From assembly GCA_963575745.1 (NCBI GenBank), contig CAUYUJ010020170.1, positions 365,187 to 427,186 of the forward strand: 62,000 nucleotides of DNA. The letters are read 5' to 3'. The position numbers and the translations under genes were made by a program. Source of the DNA: Prorocentrum cordatum. Its lineage: Eukaryota > Sar > Dinophyceae > Prorocentrales > Prorocentraceae. The notes under the pieces are model-generated. The model made no database searches and was not told the DNA's origin. It saw only the letters and a list, made by a program, of their open reading frames with translations. Of this stretch, positions 23,171 to 35,189 are shown in pieces (within the stretch, counting starts at the first letter, position 1; every line of letters begins with the position of its first letter).

Positions 23171-23944
23171 GCCGTCGGGAGATGCAAGAACTGGTCTGGG
23201 TTGCTACTAAGTGAAGTTCACCTGGACATCGCGATGCGATCCAACCAGAGCTTCATGGAGAGCCTGTCCAAGAGGGCGTCGGCGTCGAAGCTCATCGATA
23301 TCGAAGACCGCGTCGATAAGCAACAGCAAGTTCGACCAGCAGCAACCCGCGACCCACGCGTGCAACATTTCCTCTTGGCGCGCTGGCATGTGTCTGGCGA
23401 CGCGGAAAGCTAGCGGATCAATTGGCACCAGGAGGACCACGACACCATGGTTCTGATCGCGGCAGTTGGTTCGATGCAGGCACGGTTCTCGGAGCCCGGG
23501 CAACGAAGACCAGCAACGGGGCGCCGACGCAGTCCAGGAAGGTCTGCGCTGCGTCGGGGGCCAGGCTCTGGATACGTGCACCAGGGCAGCTTCGGGGATC
23601 TTCACAGAGGAGAAAAGCGCCTCATGAACTTTCGTGGAAGCGTTGGGCAGCCTTGACAAGGGCAAGGTGATTTCAGTGGACAAGGTGGAGGCGCCCACGC
23701 AGCGGGAGACGCACGCGCCTGCAGCGGCCGCTCGAGCACCTGAGGATGGAGATCTGGAGGGTCGTTGGGAAGAAGGCGAATTCGGAAGACGGCCAGTGCA
23801 CGCGCGAGTGCATGCGCGACCGCGCGTGGTCTTATTTACACCGAGAGGTTTCCGATCGAGGTCGGAGAAGACGTCGATGAGAAGGGTCGCAGCAGCGAGA
23901 TTCGAGGACGGATTGGAGAATCGGTCAGGGATGAGAGTTTGAAA
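23171..23944 (+). pseudogene. Integrase C-terminal/linker region of copia remnant A
   Basis: Fragments such as RSNQSFMESLSKRASASKLID and VQHFLLARWH follow the integrase in shifting frames and fit the basic post-integrase region of copia elements by position. No sharp motif. It ends where X copy 1 begins. Confidence 0.35.
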
Positions 23945-24149
23945 ATTCTTCACGCTTCGCGTATCCCCACCAGCCCATCTCAAAACAGCAACTCTTGCGA
24001 AGCATGCCGACAGTAGTGTTTTTCAGGCGTGTTTCCGCCTGCCCCCGCATATCTCCCCTGTTCCTCCTTCCTCCCGCCTCCTTGTACATCCTCCTTGTGG
24101 TGGGAGCGGGAGAAGGACGAGGCGGAGGAGGAGGGAGAGAAAGCGCTCC

Positions 24150-24957
<808 letters not shown>

Positions 24958-25290
24958 GTCTTTTGGGAGCCTCTTGGAGGCCTTTTGGGGCGTCTTGGGG
25001 GCCTCTTGGCGGCCCCAGGGGCTTCTAGGAGCGTCTTGGGTGCCTTGGGGGAGCCTCTTCGGGCCTCTTGGGAGCCTCTTGGAGGCCGTTTGGGGCGTCT
25101 TGGGGGCCTCTTGGCGGCCCCAGGGGCTTCCAGGAGCGTTTTGGGTGCCTCGGGGGAGCCTCTTGGGGCCATTTGGGGGCATCTTGGGGGCCTCTTGGAG
25201 GCCTCTTGGGGGCCTCCTGGGGGCCTCTTGGGGCCATCTTGGGGCCTCTTGGTGCCTCCTGGGCGCTTCTTGGAGCCATCTTGGAGGACA
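24958..25290 (+). repeat. CTTGGGGGCCTC minisatellite in X copy 1
   Basis: Units of 11-15 bp around CCTCTTGGGGGC / GGAGGCCTCTTGG, with larger internal duplications. For example, 24,962-25,050 is repeated in outline at 25,070-25,160. Shared with X copies 2 and 3. Confidence 0.9.
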
Positions 25291-25687
25291 TCGATCAAAG
25301 AAGAGGGGAGCTTTAATTAGCGCTGCCCCCTCAGAAGGGCAATATGGGGCCAAAACCTTCGTAAAATCAAGGATTTTGGCTTCGAGGAAGAGGGGAGCTT
25401 TAATTAGCGCTGCCCCCGCAGAAGGCCAAAATGGGGCCAAAACCGTAAAGAAGAGGCGAGCATTTTTTCGGACTCCCCCCGTCGGGGCCAGAATCCTCGT
25501 GAGGGGTGTCGTTTTTTAGCCCTCCCAGGAGTCGAAAAAGACCCCGCCGGCGACCCGCGGAGGGACCTCTCCAGGCCCAGGGGGAGGGGGTAGGGGGAGG
25601 GGTAAACCCCTCCCCGAAGGGGAAGAAGGGGGGTTGAGAACAGAGCGGGCTCTCTAAACCACTCACGCCCAAAGGGCTGGTGGGATT

Positions 25688-26160
25688 TGCGGTAAGTCCA
25701 CTCGAACTCCTCGGAAGACGCTGGACAGGAAAGGCGCGTCTTTTCTCGAGCAGGGACAGCAAGAAAGACGGGTCCCAGGTTGGAGTGCCCGAAGGAGCTG
25801 CGCCTGCTGGCCCTGGAGGACAACCTGAGGTACAGCAGATGAAGGTGAGGGCCGCGGGGACCAACGTGAACATCAGCTCGCAGGGGGCCCGCGTAGACGA
25901 GGACGACCCGGACTTGATGGAGGCCAAAGAGACGCAGGAGGATAGCCAGCCAGGATCGACAGCCGACCTGGACACAACGCCGAAGACCAGAGAAATGAAA
26001 GTTCAAGACTGCCTTTCTCCGAGAAGACGACGAGGAGGGCACGGTCGAAGACGAGTTTTGGACCGATCTTGCGGAGATGCGGGGCGCGCGCGAGTTACGA
26101 CGCGACCGACTGGGACCGGTTGGGCCGAGACACATTCGACCTGGCAGCTTGGGCAGCATG
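25688..26160 (+). pseudogene. Linker region of copia remnant A before RT
   Basis: Acidic, protein-like frames continue after X copy 1: ARVDEDDPDLMEAKETQED, then after a frameshift EGTVEDEFWTDLAEMRG and ASYDATDWDRLGRDTFDLAA. Position and composition fit the stretch between integrase and RT. It ends abruptly at about 26,160, where coding sense flips to the minus strand. Confidence 0.45.
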
Positions 26161-27300
26161 CTTCAGTTTGTAGGTGGGGTCCGCCTTCATCTGTCTGATC
26201 ATCTTGGTGATGCTGTAGAGCGTCTCCACCCTCGCCGTTGGTCCGCTGCTCTGGTAGATCGAGCGCTGCGCCTGGTGCGTGGGCACGGTGCGTTGTCTGT
26301 TTCGCCGCCCATTGGATCTCGCCGAGGGCTCCGCGCAAACGTCGTCATCTCGCGATCGGTCAACTTCTGATCCTTCTGTTTCCGCAATTCCGTCGGGATG
26401 TCGATATCAGTGATGTTGTCAACGAAGTCTTTCTGATGAGTGGTGATTTGACCTACCGCATTCCGGCTGACCGTTAAGCCCGACTGCTTTCAACTGGCGT
26501 CCACCCAGGGCGCCAACCTGAAAGCCTTTTGCAATTTCGCATCGATTTCGCGCCAACTTCGCTCTCCATCTGCGGCGATCAGGAAGTCGCCCGCGCGGGT
26601 GCCGACCACTCCGTAAGCTCGCCCTTGGTTCTCTGAAGACCCACAAGCGCGGATCCGACGCGCATCGTTGGCAACCGAGTTGTTCCATCACCGCGTCCAC
26701 GCTCTCACGCGGCGACTTCGTCGCCTGCCATAGTCCATGCGCCGCCTTTTTGATTTTAAACGCAGCCCCAGTTGGTACTCCGAGTGCCACCGCCAGCTCG
26801 TCGTTCGCTTCGACGTAGGTCGGCATGTCCTCTGCCCCTGCAGGAATGCCGCCTTGACGTCTCCCTTCTTGATCATCCACTTCTTCATTGCGGTCAGCTG
26901 GGGGATGATGTTGCGAACCCTGCGTGTCACTGCTGGTGATGTCGCTGGTTCTTCACCCAGCCGAGCATCTTGATATCGTAATGCCACGAGTCTTGCCTTG
27001 GCACGGCTGCCACCCGTCGCCTCGTCTTTCTTCCAGGTCGGTACCCAGTTGGTCTTCCGCGCGTCGGTGTTATTCGGCTTCAGGTGCGGCGCTAATTTCT
27101 CGAGAGCGTCGTCGGCGATCCAGTCGCGCACCTCCACCAGCTTCGCTCCCCGCATCAGGTCCTTCTGCTCGGTCGTCACTTTCTTGATGGTCGCCTCGGT
27201 TATCCCTTTCTGCAGAGCCTTGGATATGCACCTCTCCGGCTGGCTGGCTATTCTGTCCGCGTTCGACCTATCCACCGCTTCGAAGGCCATGTCGATGGAT
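26160..27300 (-). pseudogene. Inverted copia reverse transcriptase of remnant A
   Basis: Minus-strand motifs in order: VRDWIADDALEKLAPHLK, NWVPTWKKDEA, KARLVALRYQDARLG, KKGDVKAAFLQG (palm Asp region), KKAAHGLWQATKSPRESV and SDPRLWVF. A GVVGTRAGDFLIA stretch follows at 26,575-26,612, where THVDDFL is expected, so the first catalytic Asp of the VDD box is Gly. After RT come LTDREMTTF, LGEIQWAAKQT and MIRQMKADPTYKLKH, the start of the copia RNase H region. Frames shift at least twice. RT would copy element RNA; this one cannot. The whole segment is reversed relative to its neighbours. Confidence 0.75.
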
Positions 27301-27304
27301 TCCG

Positions 27305-27866
27305 CGCAAGCAAGCGCGGTCGGCTGGAGCGACGCGGCTTGGGCAAACAAATCAGACGGGCTGTCGATTGGCGGCTGCGTCATCAGGATCGCGCCGAAGG
27401 AGGTCCTGGAAGTGAAACTTTCACCAGTGGGCTGGGTGTCACACAGGAGTGGCAAGCTCCAGTGAGTGGCCAGAAGCTTTCCCGCGGCTGCAGCGCAGGC
27501 GCTGACAGTAGCCGAGGATGAGGTGTTCATGGTCAGAGTGATGTGAGCCAGGCTGAACTTATTCGTGTCCGGTGTGGTTTCAAGGCTCGCCTTCGCGTCG
27601 ACGCTAAGAGCATATCCGATTGCTTGGCGAAGCAGGTGCAGATGCAGAGCCTTGCGGAGAAGAGGGCGGCGCTGGAGCTGATGGCCTCCGAGAAGTGCAT
27701 CAACGAGACGGGCCTCGTCGTGAGGTGGTGTCACTCAGAAGCCAACCTTGCAGTCGGCCATGCCACGGCGGCGGCATTCGGACCCATCGAGCTGCAGATG
27801 AGGACGTGGAGCTGGGCGCTAGTCGAGGACGACGAGCAGCTGGGTGCCGAGAAGCGAAAGTAGCGG
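27305..27866 (+). pseudogene. Copia RNase H of remnant A
   Basis: Plus-strand frame with AVGWSDAAWANKSDGLSIGG (first catalytic Asp and the usual W-x-D-A-a-W-A-N-R-x-D pattern). Next come PVGWVSHRSGKLQ, a stop at 27,463-27,465, AVAED-type sequence, and after a frame change FKARLRVDAKSISDCL, KRAALELMASEKCI and VVRWCHSEANLAVGHATAA, ending SWALVEDDEQLGAEKRK. This is the typical C-terminus of copia pol. It follows directly from the end of the inverted segment. Confidence 0.72.
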
Positions 27867-28284
27867 GGTTTAGGCCGATTCGAAAAGAACGGTGACTACG
27901 CCGGACTCATCAAGGCGGCGTTCGAGAAGAACGGCATATCACTACCAGGCGCGGCGGACGGTGGTGAGTCAGAGTCCGAGGAGTTGTGCGTCGAGCTTCC
28001 GGCTCGATGATGCGACAGCATACGCTGCGACCAGGAGCGCGACGTGGTGCGTGAGCAGTTGTTTCGTTCGGTCGTCGGTCATACGCCTTGCCTTTTTGTT
28101 TCAAGGAACATATTAGCTGGCGCCAAATGCCGCACGCGGCGCAAGCCGCCGGCGTGACGCGCCATTTTGGCGGCGATGTTTGTTCCCCATCTCCTAAGAT
28201 AGGGGTGGCTGCTATTATTTTGACCGCGCGAACCTCCTCACCTCCTCCCTCTCTTCCCCATCCTATTCAAATCTGAGTATGCAT
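27867..28284. other. Tail of copia remnant A and spacer
   Basis: No clear family match. A CCTCACCTCCTCCCTCTC pyrimidine stretch lies near 28,235-28,260. Confidence 0.4.
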
Positions 28285-28434
28285 TCAGAAGAAGATGATG
28301 ATGATGCCGGATGATGACGATGACAGTATGATTACGAAGACGAGAATGCAGATTATGAGTGGTGTTATCGGAAATGGTGATGATGAGTATGATGGACGAT
28401 TATGTTGATGATGAAATGATGAGGGTGACGAAAC

Positions 28435-28493
<59 letters not shown>

Positions 28494-28612
28494 GTGGTGA
28501 TCATGGCTGGTATGCTGCTGATAATGATGATGCTGATGTTGCTGGTGATGATGACGATGATGATGATAATGATGAGAATGGCGATGGTGATGGTGATGGT
28601 GATGACGGCGCT
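28285..28612 (+). repeat. GAT-rich trinucleotide repeat
   Basis: Imperfect GATGAT repeats with a pure core at about 28,435-28,492. Similar to the larger array at 48.76-50.1 kb. Confidence 0.92.
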
Positions 28613-28619
28613 GACGACC

Positions 28620-30045
28620 CGAGAGGGCCAGATTGTAAGGATGTTTCGAGCGGGTTGCCTGTTTGGGTGGCCAGGCTCGTCTGCGCTCAGAGAAGATTAT
28701 GACGATACTTTAGGCGGCTTGCTGGTTCTCGCATTCTAAAGGGGGGCGCCAGGGGTATCTCACGGCGTCCGGTCGCGCCCAGATTGCGGGGATGTCTCAA
28801 GCGTTTTGCCTGTTTACCAGCTCAACATCCTTCGCTTTGGGAGCTGATTTGGAGGATGCTTCGTGCGAGGCGCTGGTTTTCGCACCCCAGGGGGCCCAGA
28901 TGACGAGGATGTCTCGAGCGGTTTGCTTGTTTTGGTGGCCAGGCTCGTCTGCGTTCAGACCAGATTCTGAGGATATCTCAGGCGGTTTGGTGGATGTCGC
29001 ATTCCTCAGAGGGGGGCCACCAAGGGGCATCTCACGGCCCAGATTGCGGGGATATCTCAAGCGGTTTTCTTGTTTACCAGCTCAACATCTTCCGCTTTCT
29101 GAATAGATTTGGAGGATGTCTCGTGCGAGGCGCTGGTTTTCGCACCCCACGGGGCCCAGATTGCGGGGATGTCTCGAACGGTTCGCCTGTTTTGCTGGCC
29201 AGACTCGTGGGCACGGATCCTCCTCAGGATGCCACAGGAGGCTCCAGCAGGCTCCAGGAGGACCCAGGAGGCCACAGGAGGTCCCAGGAGGCATCAGGAG
29301 GCCACCAGAAACCACAGGAGGCCCTCGGAGGTCACAGGAGGCACCAGGAGGTCCCAGGAGGCTCCAGGAGGCCCCAGGAAGCACCAGGAGGCACCAGAAG
29401 GCCACAGGAGGCTACAGGGAGCGACAGGAGGCAACAGGAGGACCCGGAAGGCCACAGGAGGCCACAGGAGGCCACAGGCAGCGACAGGAGGCAACGGGAG
29501 GGGGCCACAGGAGCCCCCACGAGGCCCCAGGAGCAGGAGGCATCAGAAGGCCACAGGATTGGCTCCAATCCCAAGTGTTTTATGTATGTTCCTATATGTT
29601 GCTCTTCTCCTGTGTATCCACTCCTAAGTGTTTTACATCTGTTCCTATAGATCGGGCCTGCCCTGGGGCACGAGTCCTTGGTGTTTTACATGTGTTCCTG
29701 TAGATAGCCCTTTTCCTGTGGCTTCAATCCGAAGTGTTTGCCCCAGGAGTCCACACGAGGCTCCAGGAGGCCACAGGAAGCCCAAGAGGCCCCAGGAGGG
29801 CCCAAGAGGCCCCAGGAGGCACCAGGAAGCCCGAGGTGCCAAGAGGCCCCAGGAGGCACCAGGCTCATATGCTGAGACGCACTCGCACCCCAATCCATTC
29901 ACAGTTAGATTCGCTGCCAGACCGTCAATACTCAAGCCCGCTTGTATTCGAAAACTCTTGCGCCTGGACGCTGACGGCGGACAGGTCTATGCTAGTAGAT
30001 GCACATGTGTGGAGCTCCGCGCAGTGAATAATTTCCCAGTGAAGC
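28620..30045 (+). repeat. Composite block, copy 2 (reverse complement of 10.77-12.46 kb)
   Basis: Component order mirrors copy 1: diverged 217-bp-type units (28,640-29,215), CCAGGAGGC minisatellite (29,225-29,545), ~60-bp monomers (29,555-29,745), a second CCAGGAGGC minisatellite (29,755-29,870), and the unique-looking end with TCGAAAACTCTTGCGCCTGG. The two copies lie about 18 kb apart in opposite orientation. Confidence 0.8.
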
Positions 30046-30059
30046 CCGAGAGCCGGTGC

Positions 30060-30400
30060 GGATTGGCAGCAACAGAGATTTCGGGGGATGTAAACCCAAT
30101 TGTGTGGGGCGCGTTTCTGGCGAACCGTTCTCGCCCTGTGGGCGGTGCCTCAATCTTTCGAGCTCCAGAGAGCTCACGACTCAACCAGATGAACACATTC
30201 TATCGAGACAGAAAAATAACATGATTCCTTTCGTGACTCTCTGGAGACGTGCTGTGCGTGCTGGACCGTGGCGAGGAGTGACTGACTTAGCCTCGCCCCT
30301 GGTGCAGGACAGAGGAACAAATCGATCCACGGACCCCGAGTTTCAGATTGATACCACATCGAGCCCGGTTTCGGCGCGCTTGTCGGCGAGCCCAGACCCC
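30060..30400 (+). repeat. Dispersed ~380-bp repeat, copy 2
   Basis: Direct copy of 6205-6585 with substitutions and small indels; it shares AAACCCAATTG, CTTTCGAGCTC and ATCGATCCACGGACCCCGAG. It directly follows block copy 2, whereas copy 1 precedes copia remnant C. Confidence 0.7.
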
Positions 30401-30429
30401 CCTGGGGCAGCCAACGGCGCGCTTGTTTT

Positions 30430-30735
30430 GGCTTCAGGCACGAGAAGTGGATTCCCATGCCTGTCCATGGGCAGGGATGGACATCCAGGCCCAACCAGTG
30501 CCTAATGAACGGCGTCAGTGGCGACATTGCCGCGCCCGCTACGGCAATGTGACCGTCTTACGGCCATTTAGGCGGGTCAGCAATTCCCTGTGCCCAGCAA
30601 GGATCTCATTGTGAGTGCGGGGTGCCCATGCCTGCCCATTATCAGGGATGGGCATCCTAGCTCCAGGCGCGAGGGGCGGATGCCAACGCCTGTCCATCGA
30701 CAGGGATGGGCACACGATCCTAACCAGCATCGGAT
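30430..30735 (+). repeat. CCATGCCTGTCCAT minisatellite
   Basis: Three to four units containing 'ATGCC.ATGCCTGTCCAT' and 'CAGGGATGGGCAT', with inverted symmetry (ATGCCTGTCCATCGACAGG). Related words occur near 2640-2700 and 3790. Confidence 0.65.
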
Positions 30736-30754
30736 GGCGTCGGCACGGGGGGAC

Positions 30755-30852
30755 GAGGGGGAGGAAGATGAGGAAAAGGAGGAAGAGGATGAAGAGGAGG
30801 AAGACGATTTGGGATCAATTCATTCATTCAGCACGATGTGCAGAGCGAGAGC

Positions 30853-30883
<31 letters not shown>

Positions 30884-31310
30884 GAAAAAAAAGAAAAACA
30901 ACAAAACGAGGGCTCACCCAGGCTTCGGGCCTCCAGCACCAGACGCAGACGTGCTGGGTCCCTCTTCGCGCCTCGGGACGGACCCTGGCTGTATGCGGAG
31001 CAGGTTCTCCCGACCTTTGCGGAACAAGCCCAGGTACTTGGTTGCCAAGTGTTTCCCGCCCAGTTTGGCATGCTTGCCGCGACCGGTGCAACACGACAAC
31101 GCATACTAAGACCAAGCCTGGACATTGAGGGGAGGAGGAAGACGAGCAGGAGGAGGAGGAGGAGGAGGAGGAGGAGGAGGAGGAGGAGGAGGAGGAGGGA
31201 GGAGGAGGGAGGAGGGGAGGGAGGGAGGGAGGGAGGGAGGCGGAGGAGGGAGGGAGGGAGGGAGGGAGGGAGGGAGGGAGGGAGGCAGGAGGAGGGAAAA
31301 AGGGGGAATT
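30755..31310 (+). repeat. Purine-rich tracts (GAGGAA, GAGA, AGGAGG, GGGA)
   Basis: Three purine-rich runs at about 30,755-30,815, 30,845-30,900 and 31,127-31,310; the last is almost pure A/G on the plus strand. A GC-balanced stretch at 30,910-31,120 shows no gene. Confidence 0.9.
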
Positions 31311-31315
31311 CCGTC

Positions 31316-31386
31316 AGGGTTTAGGGTTTAGGGTTTAGGGTTTAGGGTTTAGGGTTTAGGGTTTAGGGTTTAGGGTTTAGGGTTTA
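31316..31386 (+). repeat. Interstitial telomere repeat, nine TTTAGGG units
   Basis: Nine perfect TTTAGGG heptamers (31,320-31,382) with a partial unit on each side. TTTAGGG is the plant-type telomere repeat, also reported for dinoflagellates. It directly follows the purine-rich tract and is followed by TTTAGCCC. Confidence 0.97.
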
Positions 31387-32410
31387 GCCCTCGATCGAAA
31401 ACGATGAGGACGACAACGACGCCGACCTTCGATCCTCCCGAGGTGGGCGACGCAGAATAACGGGGTCGTCTGCGTCGACATTGGCGCGTAAGCTGCCTGC
31501 GTAAGGTCGCGCGTAAGCGCCTTGATCTCCAATGCAGCGTGCCACGACGGCGGCCCGAGTAAGCCAACGCGTAAGGTTGCCGCGTCAGATCTCGCGTAAG
31601 ACCCGTCGCTGATCCTCCCGAGGTGTTTTTCGAGGGCTTCGGGCCGCAGGGCGAGGGCCGCGTGGTGTCGCTGTCAGCGGTCGGCGAGCGGTGGCAGCGG
31701 GCCGTGGACAGGCGAGCGCGCGGCGCGGGGCCCGCGTCGTCGTCGTCGTCGTTGTCCTCGTCCTCGTCCTCGTCCTCCTCCTCGTCCTCGTCCTCGCCCT
31801 CCTCGTCCGTCGTCCGACATCCGTCGTCCGTCGTCCGCCGTCTGCCGCCGCCGCCGTCGTCGTCGTCTTCGTCGTCGTCGTGGTGGTGGTGGTCGTCGTC
31901 GTGGTCGTCGCCGCCCTCGTCCACCGTCCTCTTCAGTCGTCCGTCGGTCCGCTCTCGTCGAGGATCGAGAATCATTTTCGGAGAGGGCGGTTTTGGCCCC
32001 TCTTCGTGCTCTGGGGCCCGGTCGTTGGGATCGAAATCGCTCGGTTCGGACGTCTCGCGGAGGGGTCGTGGCTTTCGCGGCGCGGGTTCATACAGTCAAG
32101 TCGCTGAAATAAGGACCACCGTGGGCTTGGGAGGGGCTCTGGTTTTCGGATCGTTCCTGAGATATCTAGGTCGGCAAACCTCTTTGTGGCCGAGGCTAGC
32201 CACGGCCAGAACAAAGCCTGTCGTTCCTGATTCAGCATGTCTTGTCGTAGCACGATGGTTGTATCTTTGTTGCACGGGGTCGTGGCCTCGACGGCGCGGG
32301 CCGACAGTTTCTGCCACGAGGAGCCGTTGCCTTGCCTTGAAAGGCGAGACCTTGGCCTCGGAGGCGGCGGGCCCGTCCTGTCTTGCAAAGAAGGCGGCCG
32401 TGTGGATATA
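31387..32410. other. Mixed sequence with GTC/CTC-rich core, no recognised gene
   Basis: A TCGTCGTC/TCCTCGTCC-rich core at about 31,735-31,925 is flanked by GC-rich sequence. Several 'GCGTAAG' words (31,485-31,600) recur irregularly. A 302-codon frame crosses the region, but it is poly-Ser through the core and unrecognised elsewhere. Confidence 0.5.
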
Positions 32411-32429
32411 CGCAAGGACCGACCACAAC

Positions 32430-33060
32430 GATATTTTGTCAGGTGTTGGTCCTTGTTTTGTTTGTTTTGTCGTGTTTCGTTGTGATTCCGTTGTGTTGTT
32501 AGTTCTTTGTTTAAACGCGTTTGAAGTTTAAACGTTTTGTTGCACGCGTTCCGTTTTCCGTGTTGTTTCGCCGCGATTCCAAAGTTGCGTTTCGTTGTTA
32601 TGTTTGTTTGTTCCGTTAATTCCGCGACTCGTTTCGTTGTTCGTTTCGTTTCGCGCCGCCTTCGTCTTTCATTATTTCCGGATTGCGTGTAATAAGAGTG
32701 CCGCTTATGGTTTCATGTTTCGTTGCTTGTTTCGCCTTGTTGTCGATATTGTTTTCCGTTTTCGGTGGCTCGAAGCCGATCGATGTTGTTATAATCGTTT
32801 GAGCCGTAGTTTTGGGGCGTTCATTTTGTTGTTCGTTTCGTTCTTGTTGTTCCTGTGAATCTGTTGCGCTCCGAGCCAGAACTTCAACGTGGGCCCCAGC
32901 CTCTGCCGTAGCCCCAGCCATAATTATGGTCGTTCGTTTCGTTTCGTTGTTCGTTTCGTTGTGCGTTTCGTTTCTGTCGCCCCTCGCCCTGGCTCAGTTT
33001 CCCGGGCGTTCGTTTCGTTGTCCGTTCCCTTGTTTACCCCCCGTTATTGTTGTTGCGCTG
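32430..33060 (+). repeat. GTTTCGTTGTTCGTTTCG minisatellite-like region
   Basis: T/G-rich stretch built on TTCGTTTCGTTGTTCG with many variants. Denser at 32,450-32,660, 32,700-32,760, 32,815-32,860 and 32,930-33,035. No gene recognised. Confidence 0.7.
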
Positions 33061-33121
33061 CTGGCCTGATCTTTAGCCTGGACCCCACCCAGCCTCTGCC
33101 GTACACTCAACCATCGATCGC

Positions 33122-34298
33122 GTGTTCGGTTCGTATATCATGCACGTCCACGCCTCCTCCTTTTCCTCCTCATCCTCCACAGTTTCCTCCTCCTCCTCCT
33201 CCTCCTCCTCCGGTCTTCGACGTGGTCCGCCAGCTGCGGAACACGTCGAAGATTCGGGCGAGCAGAAGCGCAAACGCAACCACACTGGCATCGAGAACGT
33301 CCTCAACCACTTTGGAGGCGAACCTAGGTCAGCAGAAGCCGGTGCAAAACGGCGAGGATCTCGAGAAGTTTTTCGCGTCGACTCATCATTGCCGCCAGCG
33401 CGGTGAACGCACGACGAACAGGTGTGGTTCATTCGGTTCGAGACGGGCCTCCAACAGTTACGCGAGAACGAGGTGGATTCCAACGCGCAAGACGACGTAG
33501 CTGGATGGTTTCTACTACGCAAGGCGGGCCTCACTGCAGAGCGGGGCGAGCGCGTCGCGGGCACTTTGCCTGACGAGCATTGCGGATTCCAAAGCAGCCG
33601 AGGCCCGTTGGCGAGGATGTCCCCAGAGACATCCACAATGCAGAGCGCCGCGCGCCGCAGCCGCCGCGGCCGCGGAACAACCAGGCGCGCCTTGCTGGCG
33701 GCCGGAGGTTTTCCTCCTCGCATCGAGGAGGGCGCTCGACCAGCGTCGTCGACGAGCCAGAGGGCGGCGACGAACAGCAGGATGACGGGCGCGATGGTGA
33801 GACCGAGGCCGACGTCCAAGACGTGGTTCGCCAGGAGTTCGAGGCTTTCAGTGCCGAGCTCGAGTCCCCCAACGTCAAGGTCTCCGAGGCGCCCGACGGT
33901 GGCGACTCTGCCAGGGTCGACGCCGCCGTGGCGGAGCTCGCCGCGATTCCCGATGTCATTGTCGCCATCGCCATCAGATCGGCCCGGGAAGCCCTCGCGG
34001 GCCGCGGCAAGTCGGGCGGCAAATCGATTGGGGCACGTCGCCCCGACAAGTTCCAGAGCCGCGTCGACCGGCACGAGAAGACGCCTATGCGCTGGGGCCG
34101 CGGCGAGACGGGGGGCCGGGCCGCAGGCGAGGAACGCTCCGCGGCCGGCAGGGGGGCGGTCGCGGTGGAGGCCGAGGCGGCTGACCACAGCGACAGGCGC
34201 GCATCGCCGAGCAGGTCCAGCTCGCGGAAGAAGAGGCGCCTCTCCAACCGCAGGGTCTGGAGGCGCCTCCTTCGGAGGCCTGCGTCTCCGAGCGGTTA
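33122..34298 (+). pseudogene. Gag region of copia remnant B
   Basis: Frame 2 reads IENVLNHFGGEPRSAEAG and, after a stop at 33,404-33,406, MWFIRFETGLQQLRENEVDS and FLLRKAGLTAERGERVAGTLP. This resembles the helical gag region of dinoflagellate copia elements (wF.fE.glq.L.e.ev...llrkAgLt.eqra.v). A second frame then continues (33,580-34,299) with DAAVAELAAIPDVIVAIAIR and a basic GRGKSGGKSIGARRP stretch where an RNA-binding knuckle would be expected; I see no Cys/His knuckle. Confidence 0.6.
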
Positions 34299-35027
34299 GT
34301 GCATCGCCGGCCGAACGTCGATGCATCGGCAGAAGGTGGGAAACCCGCGGGCGGGCTCGGCGCAGCGGGCGCCGCCGCCATTTTCTGTGTCCCGGGCCTC
34401 AAGTGGCACAACAAGTACAAGAACATGCTTGCCGAGATGGGTCTAGCCGATCAGATCTTCGAGGGGCCCGAGGGCGAGGTCTGCACGTTCGGCAACGGGG
34501 GCGCTCCCCCCAGCAAGATGCGCGTGACCGCGCCGCTGGTGCTCTGCGGCCAGGCTGGCCGCGCCCCGTTCATCGTCGCGTGCCGTCCCGCGCTGGGCCC
34601 CCTTCCGTCGGGCGAGACTTCGCCCCCCCCCTCCAAGATCGACATCTTGCTCTGGAAGGTGCGGATTCGCATCGACAGCTCGTCGCGAGCTGCGCGGGTC
34701 ACCCCGCGCGTCGTCTGCGGCATGGGGGCTGGCGAGCGATCTAGGGCGCTGGCATCGAGTCCCTACTATGCCGACTGGAAGGGCCAAGACGGATTGCGCC
34801 CCGACCGTCAACCGCAGCATCATGGCCGAGTCGCGGACCGAGTCTATCGGCAAGCTCATCAAGAAGGAGCCAAACGTGTTGAGACGCCTACAGCTTCGCT
34901 GACTAAGAGGATCGAGGCATATGTCGGCTGCGGCGTCAGCATTAGTGTGCTGCTTTACGGCAACACCAAACTCAACCCTCGCCCCAGCGACATTGCCGCC
35001 GCCGCTCCACCTCGCGACGAGCGCTGA
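34299..35027 (+). pseudogene. Protease-like region of copia remnant B
   Basis: One frame contains AAIFCVPGLKWHNKYKNMLA, then TFGNGGAPPSKMRVTAPLVL and PFIVACRP..LPSG. The FGNG flap and following P-L-V-x-C-G spacing resemble the aspartic protease domain of dinoflagellate copia elements. The segment before it should carry D-T-x-C/A but reads A-A-I-F-C, so the catalytic Asp appears lost. Confidence 0.5.
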
Positions 35028-35189
35028 CGAGTCGCCGCGGGGCTGCATCTTTGGCGGACAGAAGCCCCGTAGGACCTGCAGCCGCATGCGCTGCTGCCCG
35101 GAGCGCGCGTTCGGCGCCGCCGTGGCCCCGGGCGACCGCGCCAAAGATGACGACCTGAAGGGGTCAACATCGCGGCGGAGGAGCAGCTC

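Noticed and set aside
26003-26338. Separate plus-strand gene over the inverted RT segment
   Set aside because: Plus frames there are shadows of minus-strand RT/RNase H motifs such as LGEIQWAAKQT.
31623-32531. 302-codon frame as a gene
   Set aside because: Poly-Ser/Trp core from TCG/TGG repeats; no recognisable domain on either side.
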